The notes under the pieces are model-generated. The model saw only the letters and a program-made list of their open reading frames with translations, searched no databases and had not been told where the DNA came from. A stretch of 23,578 nucleotides of DNA from RI-92 sp037384645. GTDB taxonomy: Bacteria; Pseudomonadota; Gammaproteobacteria; UBA6429; Thiohalophilaceae. Below, piece after piece: positions 1 through 5,634 of the stretch. The translations under genes and the position numbers were made by a program. The DNA is taken from assembly GCA_037384645.1 (NCBI GenBank), contig JARRNT010000076.1, positions 1 to 23,578 of the forward strand, written 5' to 3'. Numbering within the stretch: the first letter of the stretch is position 1; each line of letters opens with the position of its first letter.

Positions 1-149
1 ACTGCGAAGTACCAGACCGGGCGTACCCAGGACGGATGCAGGTGATCAAGCACGATAATGGCACGTACCGCGATGGCCGTGGCGAGGCCAAGGGTAAAGG
101 CGCCATAGATAATAAATTTGGAGGGTAATGCCGGTTTTTTATCTGTCAC
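1..149 (-). CDS. N-terminus of a small membrane protein (partial, runs off the window)
   Basis: An open frame reads on the minus strand from a GTG at 147-149 to the window edge (49 codons, no stop). An AGGA ribosome-binding site lies about 8 bases upstream of the GTG. The protein begins MTDKKPALPSKFIIYGAF and then has a hydrophobic stretch (about residues 12-33, LGLATAIAVRAIIVLD) followed by LHPSWVRPVWYFAV, which looks like the start of a second membrane segment. I do not recognise a named family; it resembles short conserved inner-membrane proteins of gammaproteobacteria. The start is chosen from the ribosome-binding site, because no ATG exists in the frame. The next gene points away from it, leaving a 332-base divergent region between. 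Confidence 0.6.
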   Translation of the reverse strand, partial: MTDKKPALPSKFIIYGAFTLGLATAIAVRAIIVLDHLHPSWVRPVWYFA

Positions 150-379
150 TAACCAGGTTTCCTGCTGTTGGCGGTTTTATAAGCCATGGGTTCATACATG
201 TTTTGTCATCATACCGACTGTTTGTGTTTAAGGTCAAAACAGTCCCCGTAATAATAGGAGAAATATTGTAAGTAGGATAACGTGGTCGGATGGAATAAGT
301 AGTTATAAAGATAATCGCGGCAAAGGAATAGGTCGTAAGAGTTAGTATTCTTTCCGCCAGTTTAATATTTATTAAATTT

Positions 380-393
380 TTGATCTGAATCAA
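380..393. promoter_or_regulatory. FNR/ANR-type binding site (TTGAT-N4-ATCAA)
   Basis: TTGATCTGAATCAA is a perfect match to the FNR/ANR consensus half-sites TTGAT and ATCAA with a 4-base spacer. It lies in the 332-base region (150-481) between two divergent genes. Right beside it, 361-376 is an AT-rich palindrome (TTTAATA-tt-TATTAAA). A possible -10 hexamer TAGTAT at 434-439 would put the site about 60 bases upstream of transcription, a class I activator position for the gene at 482. This implies oxygen-responsive control, which is inferred from the site alone. I saw nothing else in the region except non-coding AT-rich sequence. Confidence 0.6.
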
Positions 394-481
394 GCAACAA
401 CCCGGTGATGCGAAAAAGGCAGGAGATGCAATCTAGTATTACTAGCATGAATAATAAATTCTGAAGGGTGGTTGAAGTAGC

Positions 482-760
482 GTGGCAGGCAAGAATCCTG
501 ACTGTTTCGGTCATTATAATTTTGAGCACATCGTGCAGTTCGCCAGACTTCGATATATAGAGGGGTTTAGTACGGTTAAATTAATGGAAAATGTGCGATC
601 CGAGAAAGAACGGGAAGAGGTTGCCCTGGTCTGTATGCTGGATATCGAAGACGATATTGTTATCAATATACAGCTGAACTGTCGTTATTCCCGGGTGTGC
701 AAGGTGAAAGATTGCCGGGCTAGGCTCAGGGGGCTTATTGAGGCAAGGTTAAAAAAATAA
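482..760 (+). CDS. Small conserved Cys-containing protein, function unknown
   Basis: A 92-residue soluble protein starting at GTG 482; a GAAGGG-like ribosome-binding site lies about 13 bases upstream, which is somewhat far. It has no signal peptide or membrane segment. The N-terminus carries MAGKNPDCFGHYNFEHIV, the middle is acidic (MLDIEDDIVINIQLNC), and the C-terminus is basic with CRYSRVCKVKDCRARL, so cysteines cluster as C-x6-C-x5-C. That spacing could bind a metal or a cluster, but this is a guess. I do not recognise a family name. It stands alone, downstream of the FNR-type site at 380-393, so it may be expressed under low oxygen. An internal ATG at 584 is an alternative start but would remove the conserved-looking N-terminus. 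Confidence 0.6.
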   Translation: MAGKNPDCFGHYNFEHIVQFARLRYIEGFSTVKLMENVRSEKEREEVALVCMLDIEDDIVINIQLNCRYSRVCKVKDCRARLRGLIEARLKK

Positions 761-944
761 AACGTTGCCTAAGGAGCCTGACGATTCCTGTGGGTTCATC
801 GCAGGGCTTTTAATATTGCTGCTATGAGCATTTTAATTATCCTGGACTGTTCCTGGTAAATACAGGAGAAATAGTATTTAGGTGTAAATCTTCTCAGATT
901 TTATCTATCTAAGTACAGCGGAAAAACTACGTGTCGGTATTTTC

Positions 945-1232
945 TTAATTTTTTATCACACCAATTTCCCAGCGATTATCTTTCTGGACGATCCCTGCGA
1001 AGGTATAACCTTTCTCATTGCACCATGCTTTTACATCATCACCGCAAGGAGCATAGGTCGTGATCAGAAAGGCTTTCTTCCCTGCATCCAGTGTATCCAT
1101 GGCCTTATTAATGGCCAAAAGATAACCGGGGCATGTCTGATCGAGAACATCGATATCCACACTGCCGTCAGTATTGTCCGTGACATCTGCGAAGATGGTT
1201 TTACGTGATGTATTTTTCCGAAATGGCCACAT
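945..1232 (-). CDS. TusA-like sulfurtransferase family protein
   Basis: A 95-residue protein of the SirA/TusA fold. TusA proteins carry sulfur as a persulfide on the Cys of a CPxP motif and pass it between sulfur-trafficking partners in the cytoplasm. Here the motif is LDQTCPGYLLAINKAM: the Cys-Pro pair is kept but the second proline is replaced by Tyr. The C-terminal half has the usual family pattern (AFLITTY...DVKAWCNEKGYTFAGI), with extra Cys residues in APCGDD and AWCNEKG. I chose the start at 1232 because AGGGG sits 7 bases upstream; in-frame ATGs at 1259 and 1280 would add 9 or 16 residues. The altered motif means the sulfur-carrier role is likely but not certain. No other sulfur gene is adjacent. 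Confidence 0.8.
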   Translation of the reverse strand: MWPFRKNTSRKTIFADVTDNTDGSVDIDVLDQTCPGYLLAINKAMDTLDAGKKAFLITTYAPCGDDVKAWCNEKGYTFAGIVQKDNRWEIGVIKN

Positions 1233-1546
1233 GTGCGTACCCCTGTTGAGGTTGTCCATTACTCCCTTGTACCGAATCATTGCGCTATGACAAGGTATAT
1301 AAGGTTCAGCGGATCCAGAGCAAACTCCTCAAGCAATTGCGTAACCGCGGCGCAATCTGATGAATAGCCGGAGTATCCGGGGCGGGCGATAATACTACGA
1401 CAGTTCGGGATTTTTGACCTCCTCAGGGCAGCCATATCTGGTGGACAGGTATTCCTGGCGGTTTTCTCCAAAAAGAGACGTAGTTTGAGCTTCCTGAAAA
1501 ATCACGTCATAAAATAAAGAGGTGAAAAATGTAAAAGGGGCTGGTT
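1233..1546. other. Intergenic stretch between divergent genes
   Basis: This stretch separates the TusA-like gene (minus) from the lipoprotein gene (plus). It holds a 64-codon minus-strand frame beginning with TTG at 1471 that ends with a 4-base ATGA overlap onto an upstream in-frame ATG of the TusA-like gene. It has no ribosome-binding site and no recognisable family, so I do not call it a gene. The only other item is the start-stop element at 1529-1534. Confidence 0.4.
1529..1534 (+). promoter_or_regulatory. AUG-stop minimal upstream reading frame in the lipoprotein leader
   Basis: ATGTAA at 1529-1534 is preceded by a good ribosome-binding site (AGAGGTG, 5-base spacing) and followed 12 bases later by the true start codon of the lipoprotein gene, which has its own AAGGGG site. 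A ribosome starting here would stop at once. This could tune initiation at 1547 or may be the remnant of a lost start. The pattern is seen directly; any function is inferred. Confidence 0.3.
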
Positions 1547-1915
1547 ATGAAAAAGATGTTAAGTCTGCTGGTTGCAATTTCTGTGGTATCAGCTTGCTCG
1601 ACTATCAGTAAGCTGACTGTTAAAGAATATACAACTTCATCAGGGCAGAAGGTCACTGCAGGCAGGTATAAACCGGAAGCGGAAAATCAATGTCAACGAC
1701 GAAAGAAATCGTCAGCCAGCTGGGGATTTAAAGGCCACCTGGATCCCGATGGCAGGTACAATGAAATTGTCATGCAGGCGGTTGAAAGGGCGCCATCGCT
1801 CAAGGCAAATTATGTCTATATTCACGTTCCTTCAAATGCCGGGGGCGGCGAGGGTGATATAAATTACAGTCTGGCGGGGGTCATTTACTATCATTGCCAG
1901 AACCCGCCAGAATAA
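1547..1915 (+). CDS. Small predicted lipoprotein, function unknown
   Basis: A 122-residue protein with a lipoprotein signal peptide: MKKM, a hydrophobic core, and a lipobox VVSAC with the lipidated Cys at residue 17. Export and anchoring in the envelope are therefore likely. The mature part is polar, contains Cys at about residues 49 and 117, and has a Gly-rich loop (NAGGGEGDINYS) near the C-terminus. The layout, with a nucleotide-sized globular part after a lipobox and a segment LKANYVYIHVPSN, recalls DUF4156-type lipoproteins, but I cannot assign it firmly. AAGGGG lies about 7 bases before the ATG. It is a single gene followed by a palindromic repeat at 1939-1994. Confidence 0.75.
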   Translation: MKKMLSLLVAISVVSACSTISKLTVKEYTTSSGQKVTAGRYKPEAENQCQRRKKSSASWGFKGHLDPDGRYNEIVMQAVERAPSLKANYVYIHVPSNAGGGEGDINYSLAGVIYYHCQNPPE

Positions 1916-1938
1916 AGTCAATTGCGCGCAGGGTGATT

Positions 1939-1994
1939 GGGGGCAGACCACGTTAATCTTGTATCGCTAATCAGGTTAAGTGTGGTCCGTCCCT
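1939..1994. repeat. Palindromic repeat, family A (copy 1)
   Basis: The left arm GGGCAGACCACGTTA (1941-1955) and the right arm GTGGTCCGTCCC (1982-1993) form an imperfect hairpin with a loop of about 26 bases. The same arms recur at 2340, 20743 and 22042, with half copies near 2417, 19865 and 23005. It sits between the lipoprotein gene and the YciI-like pseudogene. Its role is unknown; it could end transcription from both sides, although no T-run follows. Confidence 0.7.
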
Positions 1995-2016
1995 GGTTGT
2001 TCAATTTATATCTTCA

Positions 2017-2278
2017 CTACTGAACAGGCATCTCCATCAATTCAGATACCTCAAGTGAACCGCCAATTTCAAGAAAAGGACAGGCCTGTGCAATCGATAA
2101 TGCAGTTTATCTTTCCATCAGAGCTTACTGTGGTTGTATCCTTTAACGGAATTGTCGGTACGACAACTGAATCCCCCAGTGATGTTAACCAGCCCATATA
2201 TTTCTCAAAATGTTGACTGGCTTGCTCCGGGTCAGAAGGCTGATTACCACCCAGATAAACTAATACAAACTGCTTCAT
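2017..2278 (-). pseudogene. YciI-like (YCII-related domain) gene with out-of-frame internal deletion
   Basis: The start is intact, with GAGGAAA 5 bases upstream of ATG 2278. The first 55 or so residues (MKQFVLVYLGGNQPSDPEQA ... TVSSDGK) match the N-terminus of the small YCII-related/DGPF-type proteins. In that frame the match then ends (about 2110). In a different frame the expected C-terminus resumes as ALSIAQACPFLEIGGSLEVS and ends MEMPVQ with a TAG at 2017-2019. The middle of the family, roughly 20 or more residues, is missing and the frame has shifted, so no normal product is made. It is the last gene of the monooxygenase-lipocalin group that faces the LysR gene. Intact members are about 115-125 residues; function is poorly known. 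Confidence 0.8.
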
Positions 2279-2339
2279 GCTGATTTCCTCACTGAATAAT
2301 ATTTCGCTCGATCTCGCGCCAGGACAGGACCGAGTCATT

Positions 2340-2433
2340 GGGGCTGACCCCGTTAGTTGTATATGCATTTTTAGTTAACCGTAGTCGGTCCCTATTATTC
2401 CATATTTCAGAGGTCAGGGGCAGGCCACGTTTA
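2340..2433. repeat. Palindromic repeat family A (degenerate copy 2 plus half copy)
   Basis: GGGGCTGACCCCGTTAG (2340-2356) pairs imperfectly with TAACCGTAGTCGGTCCC (2376-2392). A further left-arm half copy, GGGGCAGGCCACGTTTA, follows at 2417-2433. The rest of the 286-base gap between the YciI-like pseudogene and the lipocalin-like gene (2279-2564) holds no convincing gene. Confidence 0.55.
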
Positions 2434-2564
2434 TTTAGCATGTGTAACGTACTGCAAGGAGAGGAGGGAGAAGTATTGCTTAGCTTTGACATGCAGGGTA
2501 TCCAGGGCTTTCATCGGCCCATTTAACTGCGCATTTATGCCGAGTCCGGATATTTTCTCAATTG

Positions 2565-2999
2565 TTATTGTGCTGCCACGCGCCGCCAGACCAGATGTGC
2601 ATCCACCGTTTCACCGCCAGACTGTATGCCAAAGGCGGTCAGATGTAATTGGCCATCGTTAAATTTAAAAGCACGTCGTTGTTCTGTATTTACCCAGTTC
2701 GGAAAGGAGCAAATTTGTACATGATGGATCACTTCATTGCCCTGTAATTCGAATCGACCACAGTAGGAAAGATGGGTAATGGCGCTACGTTTTATCTCAT
2801 CAATGTCACCAGCAAACAACTCGTTTACTGCATGAGGTCTGCGATGGCTTGTCATGATCTGCACAAACATGTAGCCATCCTGTGAATAATTAATCAGGCC
2901 TTGTGCATCAGGTCCCAATGGATGGGTAGTCTGACCCGATGCAGCGCGATTTTCCCAGGAAACCAGCTGATAGGTGCCGATGAGACTATGCTTGTCCAT
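2565..2999 (-). CDS. Lipocalin-like domain protein
   Basis: A 144-residue protein typical of the lipocalin-like family (Lipocalin_5 type): it starts with LIGTYQLVSWENR, the family signature GTW/Y-x-L-x-S, then a Gly-Asx-region PLGPDAQGLINYSQDGYMFVQ, and ends in a beta-rich segment LHLTAF...AHLVWRR. These proteins are predicted small-molecule-binding barrels; some act in polyketide or isomerase-like chemistry, but no specific ligand can be read here. There is no signal peptide, so it is cytoplasmic. AGGAAG lies 7 bases before the ATG. It begins 20 bases after the stop of the YdhR-like gene, so the two are almost surely one operon facing the LysR regulator. Confidence 0.85.
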   Translation of the reverse strand: MDKHSLIGTYQLVSWENRAASGQTTHPLGPDAQGLINYSQDGYMFVQIMTSHRRPHAVNELFAGDIDEIKRSAITHLSYCGRFELQGNEVIHHVQICSFPNWVNTEQRRAFKFNDGQLHLTAFGIQSGGETVDAHLVWRRVAAQ

Positions 3000-3019
3000 G
3001 ATGTGACTTCCTGTTGAAT

Positions 3020-3328
3020 TTATTCGGTAATGGGACCGCGCTCAGGGTGCAGGGGGTACATGACTTCGTAGATTTCCCGTCTCACCTCGGTAGCCTCGTA
3101 AGCCGCCGGGATGGTTTTGGCCAGTTCGCTGTCACGAAAGTCGGTGAGGGATTTCTTATCCTTGAAGAAATAAATGCCGCACACATCGCCGGTCGCTTCA
3201 TCTTTGCCATAGATTTTCTGTACCAGGCCCGGCACCTCTTTGAAGCGAGGGCGACGTTCGCTGGCTCGGCGTTCCAGTTCTTCAAAATCGAGATCCGATT
3301 TAACCCGCACGAATAAGATAGTCGACAT
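3020..3328 (-). CDS. YdhR-like putative monooxygenase (dimeric alpha-beta barrel)
   Basis: A 102-residue protein resembling the YdhR family of small ferredoxin-like-fold putative monooxygenases. Family features seen are a short N-terminal strand (STILFVRVKSDLDFEE), the conserved PGLVQKIYGKDEATGDVCGIY core where YdhR has a PG-x-K-W/Y and a GGIYLF segment, then FKDKKSLTDFRDSELAKTIP and a C-terminal REIYEVMYPL strand. These proteins act on aromatic or hydrophobic substrates without a bound cofactor, though YdhR itself is not fully characterised. AGGAG lies 8 bases before ATG 3328; an ATG two codons upstream (3334) sits only 3 bases from it. It is the first gene of the operon divergent from the LysR gene, its likely regulator. 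Confidence 0.75.
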   Translation of the reverse strand: MSTILFVRVKSDLDFEELERRASERRPRFKEVPGLVQKIYGKDEATGDVCGIYFFKDKKSLTDFRDSELAKTIPAAYEATEVRREIYEVMYPLHPERGPITE

Positions 3329-3389
3329 GGTCATTACTCCTGTGTGATGGTCACGGTGAATGTGTGCGTTACACGTCCGATATGGAAAA

Positions 3390-3429
3390 AGTGTAGGCTG
3401 TTTGTTTATACAAATGAATCCCCTATACT
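3390..3429. promoter_or_regulatory. Overlapping divergent promoters with a LysR-type palindrome
   Basis: For the LysR gene: -35 TTGTTT at 3402-3407, a 16-base spacer, -10 TATACT at 3424-3429. For the YdhR-like operon on the minus strand: -35 TTCATT (3413-3418), a 17-base spacer, -10 TACACT (3390-3395). Within the overlap lies the inverted repeat TTTGT-ttat-ACAAA (3401-3414), which has the T-N11-A shape of LysR operators when read at its outer T and A. Binding here would control both directions, as is usual for this family. The elements are seen; their use is inferred. Confidence 0.5.
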
Positions 3430-3483
3430 GGAAAAGCAAGCTTGCAAAACCGCACAGGTTGCAACCCGCCAATAGAGGTGAAT

Positions 3484-4446
3484 ATGAGCACACGCCCACT
3501 GGATTCAGCCCACCATGATAAGCACCTGGAGCTGGAATGGAGTGACCTCACGGTTATCCTGGCGGTATGCCGCAGTGGCAGCCTGTCTGGTGCCGCCCGC
3601 TCGCTTGGCCAGAATCACAGTACGATTTTCCGTAAAATCAATGCGATAGAGGAAAAGACCGGGGTACGCTTCTTCGAGCGTCTGCCCAGTGGCTATGTCA
3701 TGACGGAGGCCGGCACGACCGCATTGCAGTATGCTGAGCGCATCGAAAGTGAATTCCATGCCCTGGCGCGGGAGGTCATCGGTCAGGACATGCGGCTGCA
3801 GGGCAAGATCCGGGTCGCGGCACCGGAAGCGTTTACCACGCAAATCGCGCCCCGGCTGTTTGCGGCATTCTGCCGGCACCATCCCAGTGTCACCATCGAA
3901 ATCGCTGGCGGCCATTTTGCCCTGGACCTTGCCCGGCGCGAGGCGGATGTCGCTATCCGTGCCACCACGAAACCGCCGGATGCCAGCCTGGGACGCAAAG
4001 TGTGCGATTTTCGCTTTGCGATTTATGCGACGCCCCGTTATCTGAAGCAGCATCAGGCAATACCCTTACCGGAACAAAAATGGTGTCTGATCCAGGGGAC
4101 AGTGGAATGGTTAACACCACTGATCTGGAAGAAGAAAGAACAAGGGGAACAGCAGACAATATTTACCTGCAGTACCACCCTGGCCGTGGTTAACGCGGCC
4201 GCGGAAGACATGGGCCTGACCTTTCTGCCGTGTTACGTAGGGGATGCGGATGCCAGGCTGGTACGCGTCGGTGAGCCGCTGGAAGCCTTAACCATGGAAT
4301 TGTGGATCCTGACCCATCCCGATTTACGGCATACCGCACGCGTCAAGGCGCTGATGGATTATCTGCATGAGGCATTAAGCAAAGAAGCGGATTTGTTTGC
4401 AGGAAAACGAATCAACGAAAAAGTTAAAGAGGGCAGAGCGATTTAA
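3484..4446 (+). CDS. LysR-family transcriptional regulator
   Basis: A 320-residue LysR-type regulator when started at ATG 3484, which has GAGGTG about 5 bases upstream; a TTG 14 codons earlier would only add residues with no match. The winged helix-turn-helix is near residues 15-75 (LTVILAVCRSGSLSGAARSL, then QNHSTIFRKINAIEEKTGVRFFERLPSGYVMT). The rest is a periplasmic-binding-like effector domain (IRVAAPEAF..., FALDLARREADVAIR). It is transcribed away from the YdhR-like and lipocalin-like genes across a 155-base region with a palindromic candidate operator, so it most likely controls them and itself. The effector cannot be told. A hairpin repeat follows the stop codon. Confidence 0.93.
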   Translation: MSTRPLDSAHHDKHLELEWSDLTVILAVCRSGSLSGAARSLGQNHSTIFRKINAIEEKTGVRFFERLPSGYVMTEAGTTALQYAERIESEFHALAREVIGQDMRLQGKIRVAAPEAFTTQIAPRLFAAFCRHHPSVTIEIAGGHFALDLARREADVAIRATTKPPDASLGRKVCDFRFAIYATPRYLKQHQAIPLPEQKWCLIQGTVEWLTPLIWKKKEQGEQQTIFTCSTTLAVVNAAAEDMGLTFLPCYVGDADARLVRVGEPLEALTMELWILTHPDLRHTARVKALMDYLHEALSKEADLFAGKRINEKVKEGRAI

Positions 4447-4480
4447 TCAATATCACACCGACCCGTTAATGCGTTACTGA

Positions 4481-4542
4481 CCTGTTTTCACAGGATTACG
4501 GGATTCGTTTGCGAAAACAGGGTCAGAGTTTTACTCTGACCC
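4481..4542. repeat. Two hairpins: candidate LysR terminator and palindromic repeat family C (copy 1)
   Basis: CCTGTTTTC (4481-4489) pairs with GAAAACAGG (4513-4521). Directly after it, GGGTCAGAGT (4520-4529) and ACTCTGACCC (4533-4542) form a perfect 10-base stem with a 3-base loop. The second hairpin belongs to the GGGTCAGAGTAAAA family, which recurs at 16893, 19796, 20863 and 22437. Both lie between convergent genes and could end transcription, but neither has a clear T-run. Confidence 0.65.
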
Positions 4543-4552
4543 AAATATTTTA

Positions 4553-4719
4553 CTACCTGGTTTCACTGTCACGGTAATGCGGATCGGTCCAGCAGCGTGG
4601 CACTGTTGCTCTTCACCTTCCTGGGAGCGACCGATGACTTGGCTGACATTCAGATTCATCAAATCGATCAGGTTGGCTACTTCTATAAGATGTTCGTTTG
4701 AACGCGTTTTTAATAACAT
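4553..4719 (-). pseudogene. Small conserved protein gene broken by an internal deletion
   Basis: The start is strong: AGGAG lies 7 bases before ATG 4719 and the first part reads MLLKTRSNEHLIEV ... SQVIGRSQEGEEQQ, a pattern (V-x-GR-x-x-x-GEE-x-Q) I associate with a small uncharacterised family of about 70 residues. In that frame the sequence then turns nonsensical and ends inside the family C repeat. In another frame the expected C-terminus appears as PRCWTDPHYRDSETR with a TAG at 4553-4555. The part between is missing, with a frame shift. The function of the family is unknown to me. It lies 61 bases downstream of the 40-residue gene at 4781 and was probably co-transcribed with it. Confidence 0.6.
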
Positions 4720-4780
4720 GATGAACTCCTGTCTTCAAAATTACACTTGCCATACCTTTCAGCAAATGCCGCCGGTTACT

Positions 4781-4903
4781 TTAAGCTTCCGAGTCATCGC
4801 CCTTTAATACAATATTTCCGTGACCTCCATAGACACAGGGATGATGCTCGGGATCAGGCAATTCACGCAAACTACTGGGATCGGTTGTGGCATGGATGAT
4901 CAT
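4781..4903 (-). CDS. 40-residue conserved-looking small protein
   Basis: ATG 4903 to TAA 4781, encoding MIIHATTDPSSLRELPD followed by PEHHPCVYGGHGNIVLKG and an acidic end DDSEA. AGGGGG lies 7 bases before the start, and a near-consensus sigma-70 promoter (4939-4966) lies just upstream, giving a leader of about 29 bases. The Pro/His/Gly composition and the VYGGHGNIVLK turn look like a folded small protein, not random sequence. There is no signal or membrane segment. I do not recognise a family. The broken gene at 4553-4719 follows in the same direction. An alternative is that it is a truncated remnant of a longer protein, since the frame is open for about 13 more codons upstream. Confidence 0.5.
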   Translation of the reverse strand: MIIHATTDPSSLRELPDPEHHPCVYGGHGNIVLKGDDSEA

Positions 4904-4938
4904 GCTGTTGCCCCCTGGGTTGACGAGGGATATATATA

Positions 4939-4966
4939 AGCATAGATAACCAAGTAATTAAGTCAA
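4939..4966 (-). promoter_or_regulatory. Sigma-70-like promoter for the 40-residue gene
   Basis: On the minus strand, -35 TTGACT (4961-4966), a 16-base spacer and -10 TATGCT (4939-4944). Transcription would begin near 4932, about 29 bases before the ATG at 4903. The rest of the stretch from 4967 to 5037 holds nothing recognisable. Confidence 0.55.
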
Positions 4967-5037
4967 GAATAGAGAAGCGAATTCAGGATTTGCCTGGCAG
5001 GGCGTATCAATATAATAAGGAACGGAGGCTGAGGTAT

Positions 5038-5245
5038 CCCCACAAAATTGCGATCCCAGACAATGCCTTAGCATAGTGTGAATACTTGTCGTCATTCCGG
5101 CGAAGGCCGGAATACAGTTGAATCAGGGGGGAATATTGTGCGTGAGCAATTAAGAATGGTTTTTTTACCGTGAAATAGCTCGCTTTCTGGATACTGGCTT
5201 TCGCCAGTATGACGAAGAAGCGGATTTATTATTGATTTTGTGGGG
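5038..5245. mobile_element. MITE-like element, full copy with nested inner module
   Basis: The 208-base element has perfect 11-base terminal inverted repeats: CCCCACAAAAT (5038-5048) and ATTTTGTGGGG (5235-5245). It encodes no protein. Inside lies a second inverted module at 5091-5213 whose ends are GTCATTCCGGCGAAGGCC... and ...GGCTTTCGCCAGTATGAC; each end is itself a tight hairpin (ATTCCGGC-gaag-GCCGGAAT and ATACTGGC-tttc-GCCAGTAT). Palindromes of the GTCATTCC...GGAATNCAG type are common between genes in many proteobacteria. A right-end copy is at 9087-9172 and an inverted short copy at 11668-11761. Mobility by a transposase acting in trans is inferred; no transposase gene is present. Confidence 0.75.
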
Positions 5246-5253
5246 TTCAGTCA

Positions 5254-5313
5254 GGGACGGAGGGATTATTAATCAATCAATTATGCTGCGGGTGATTTCA
5301 TCCGTCCGTCCCC
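5254..5313. repeat. Palindromic repeat family B (copy 1)
   Basis: GGGACGGAGGGA (5254-5265) pairs with TCCGTCCGTCCCC (5301-5313) around a loop of about 35 bases. A related pair lies at 19920-19970 and a related GGGGCGGAG pair at 11770-11804. It directly follows the MITE-like element and precedes the MBL-fold gene remnant. Confidence 0.6.
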
Positions 5314-5332
5314 TTTATTGCCTTATTGTTAG

Positions 5333-5599
5333 TTAAGGGACTTGATAAAACCGGGAGTCAACAAGATCGATGCCACATTGCAGATTTTCAAACCAGTCGA
5401 GAAAATTGTTTACCATGGTTTCGCCAATAAATGGTCGACCATGCTGGGGGACAATCATGGCCACTCCAAGTTTACGTATCATGCTTACCCACAAACGGCA
5501 CACCTTGTTGGACACCATGTAGCGTTCGTGAAACCCGAGCATTTTTTTGGTGTGATGCGAAAAATCCTGTACTCCACGCCCATGCTGGCTGTCAGTCAT
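5333..5599 (-). pseudogene. C-terminal remnant of an MBL-fold oxygen-binding di-iron (FprA-like) protein
   Basis: The 88 codons encode MLGFHERYMVSNKVCRLWVS, then AMIVPQHGRPFIG and NNFLDWFENLQCGIDLV with a final FYQVP. This matches the last third of metallo-beta-lactamase-fold di-iron proteins of the flavodiiron/ODP type, including the PQHG histidine, a metal ligand. The N-terminal two thirds, with the HxHxDH site, is absent; upstream the frame is open only to a TGA near 5655 and overlaps the end of the next gene. Full members are about 250-270 residues. A GGAG 5 bases before ATG 5599 could allow a short product, but without the main metal site it would not be an active enzyme. Confidence 0.7.
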
Positions 5600-5634
5600 C
5601 GAGGCTCCGACGTCACCAGGTAAATTCTGGTTTA

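Noticed and set aside
139..393. 84-codon minus-strand frame
   Set aside because: It overlaps the start of the membrane protein gene in another frame, spans the FNR-type site and has no ribosome-binding site.
437..450. 14-base sequence TATTACTAGCATGA also found at 15126-15139
   Set aside because: A match of this length is expected once or twice by chance in a window of this size, and nothing else around the two places is shared.
1277..1471. 64-codon minus-strand frame overlapping an upstream ATG of the TusA-like gene by ATGA
   Set aside because: TTG start without a ribosome-binding site, no recognisable family, and the TusA-like gene has a better start downstream.
1980..2526. Plus-strand frames across the YciI-like pseudogene and family A repeats
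   Set aside because: They are made of the opposite strand of the pseudogene and of palindrome sequence, with no ribosome-binding sites.
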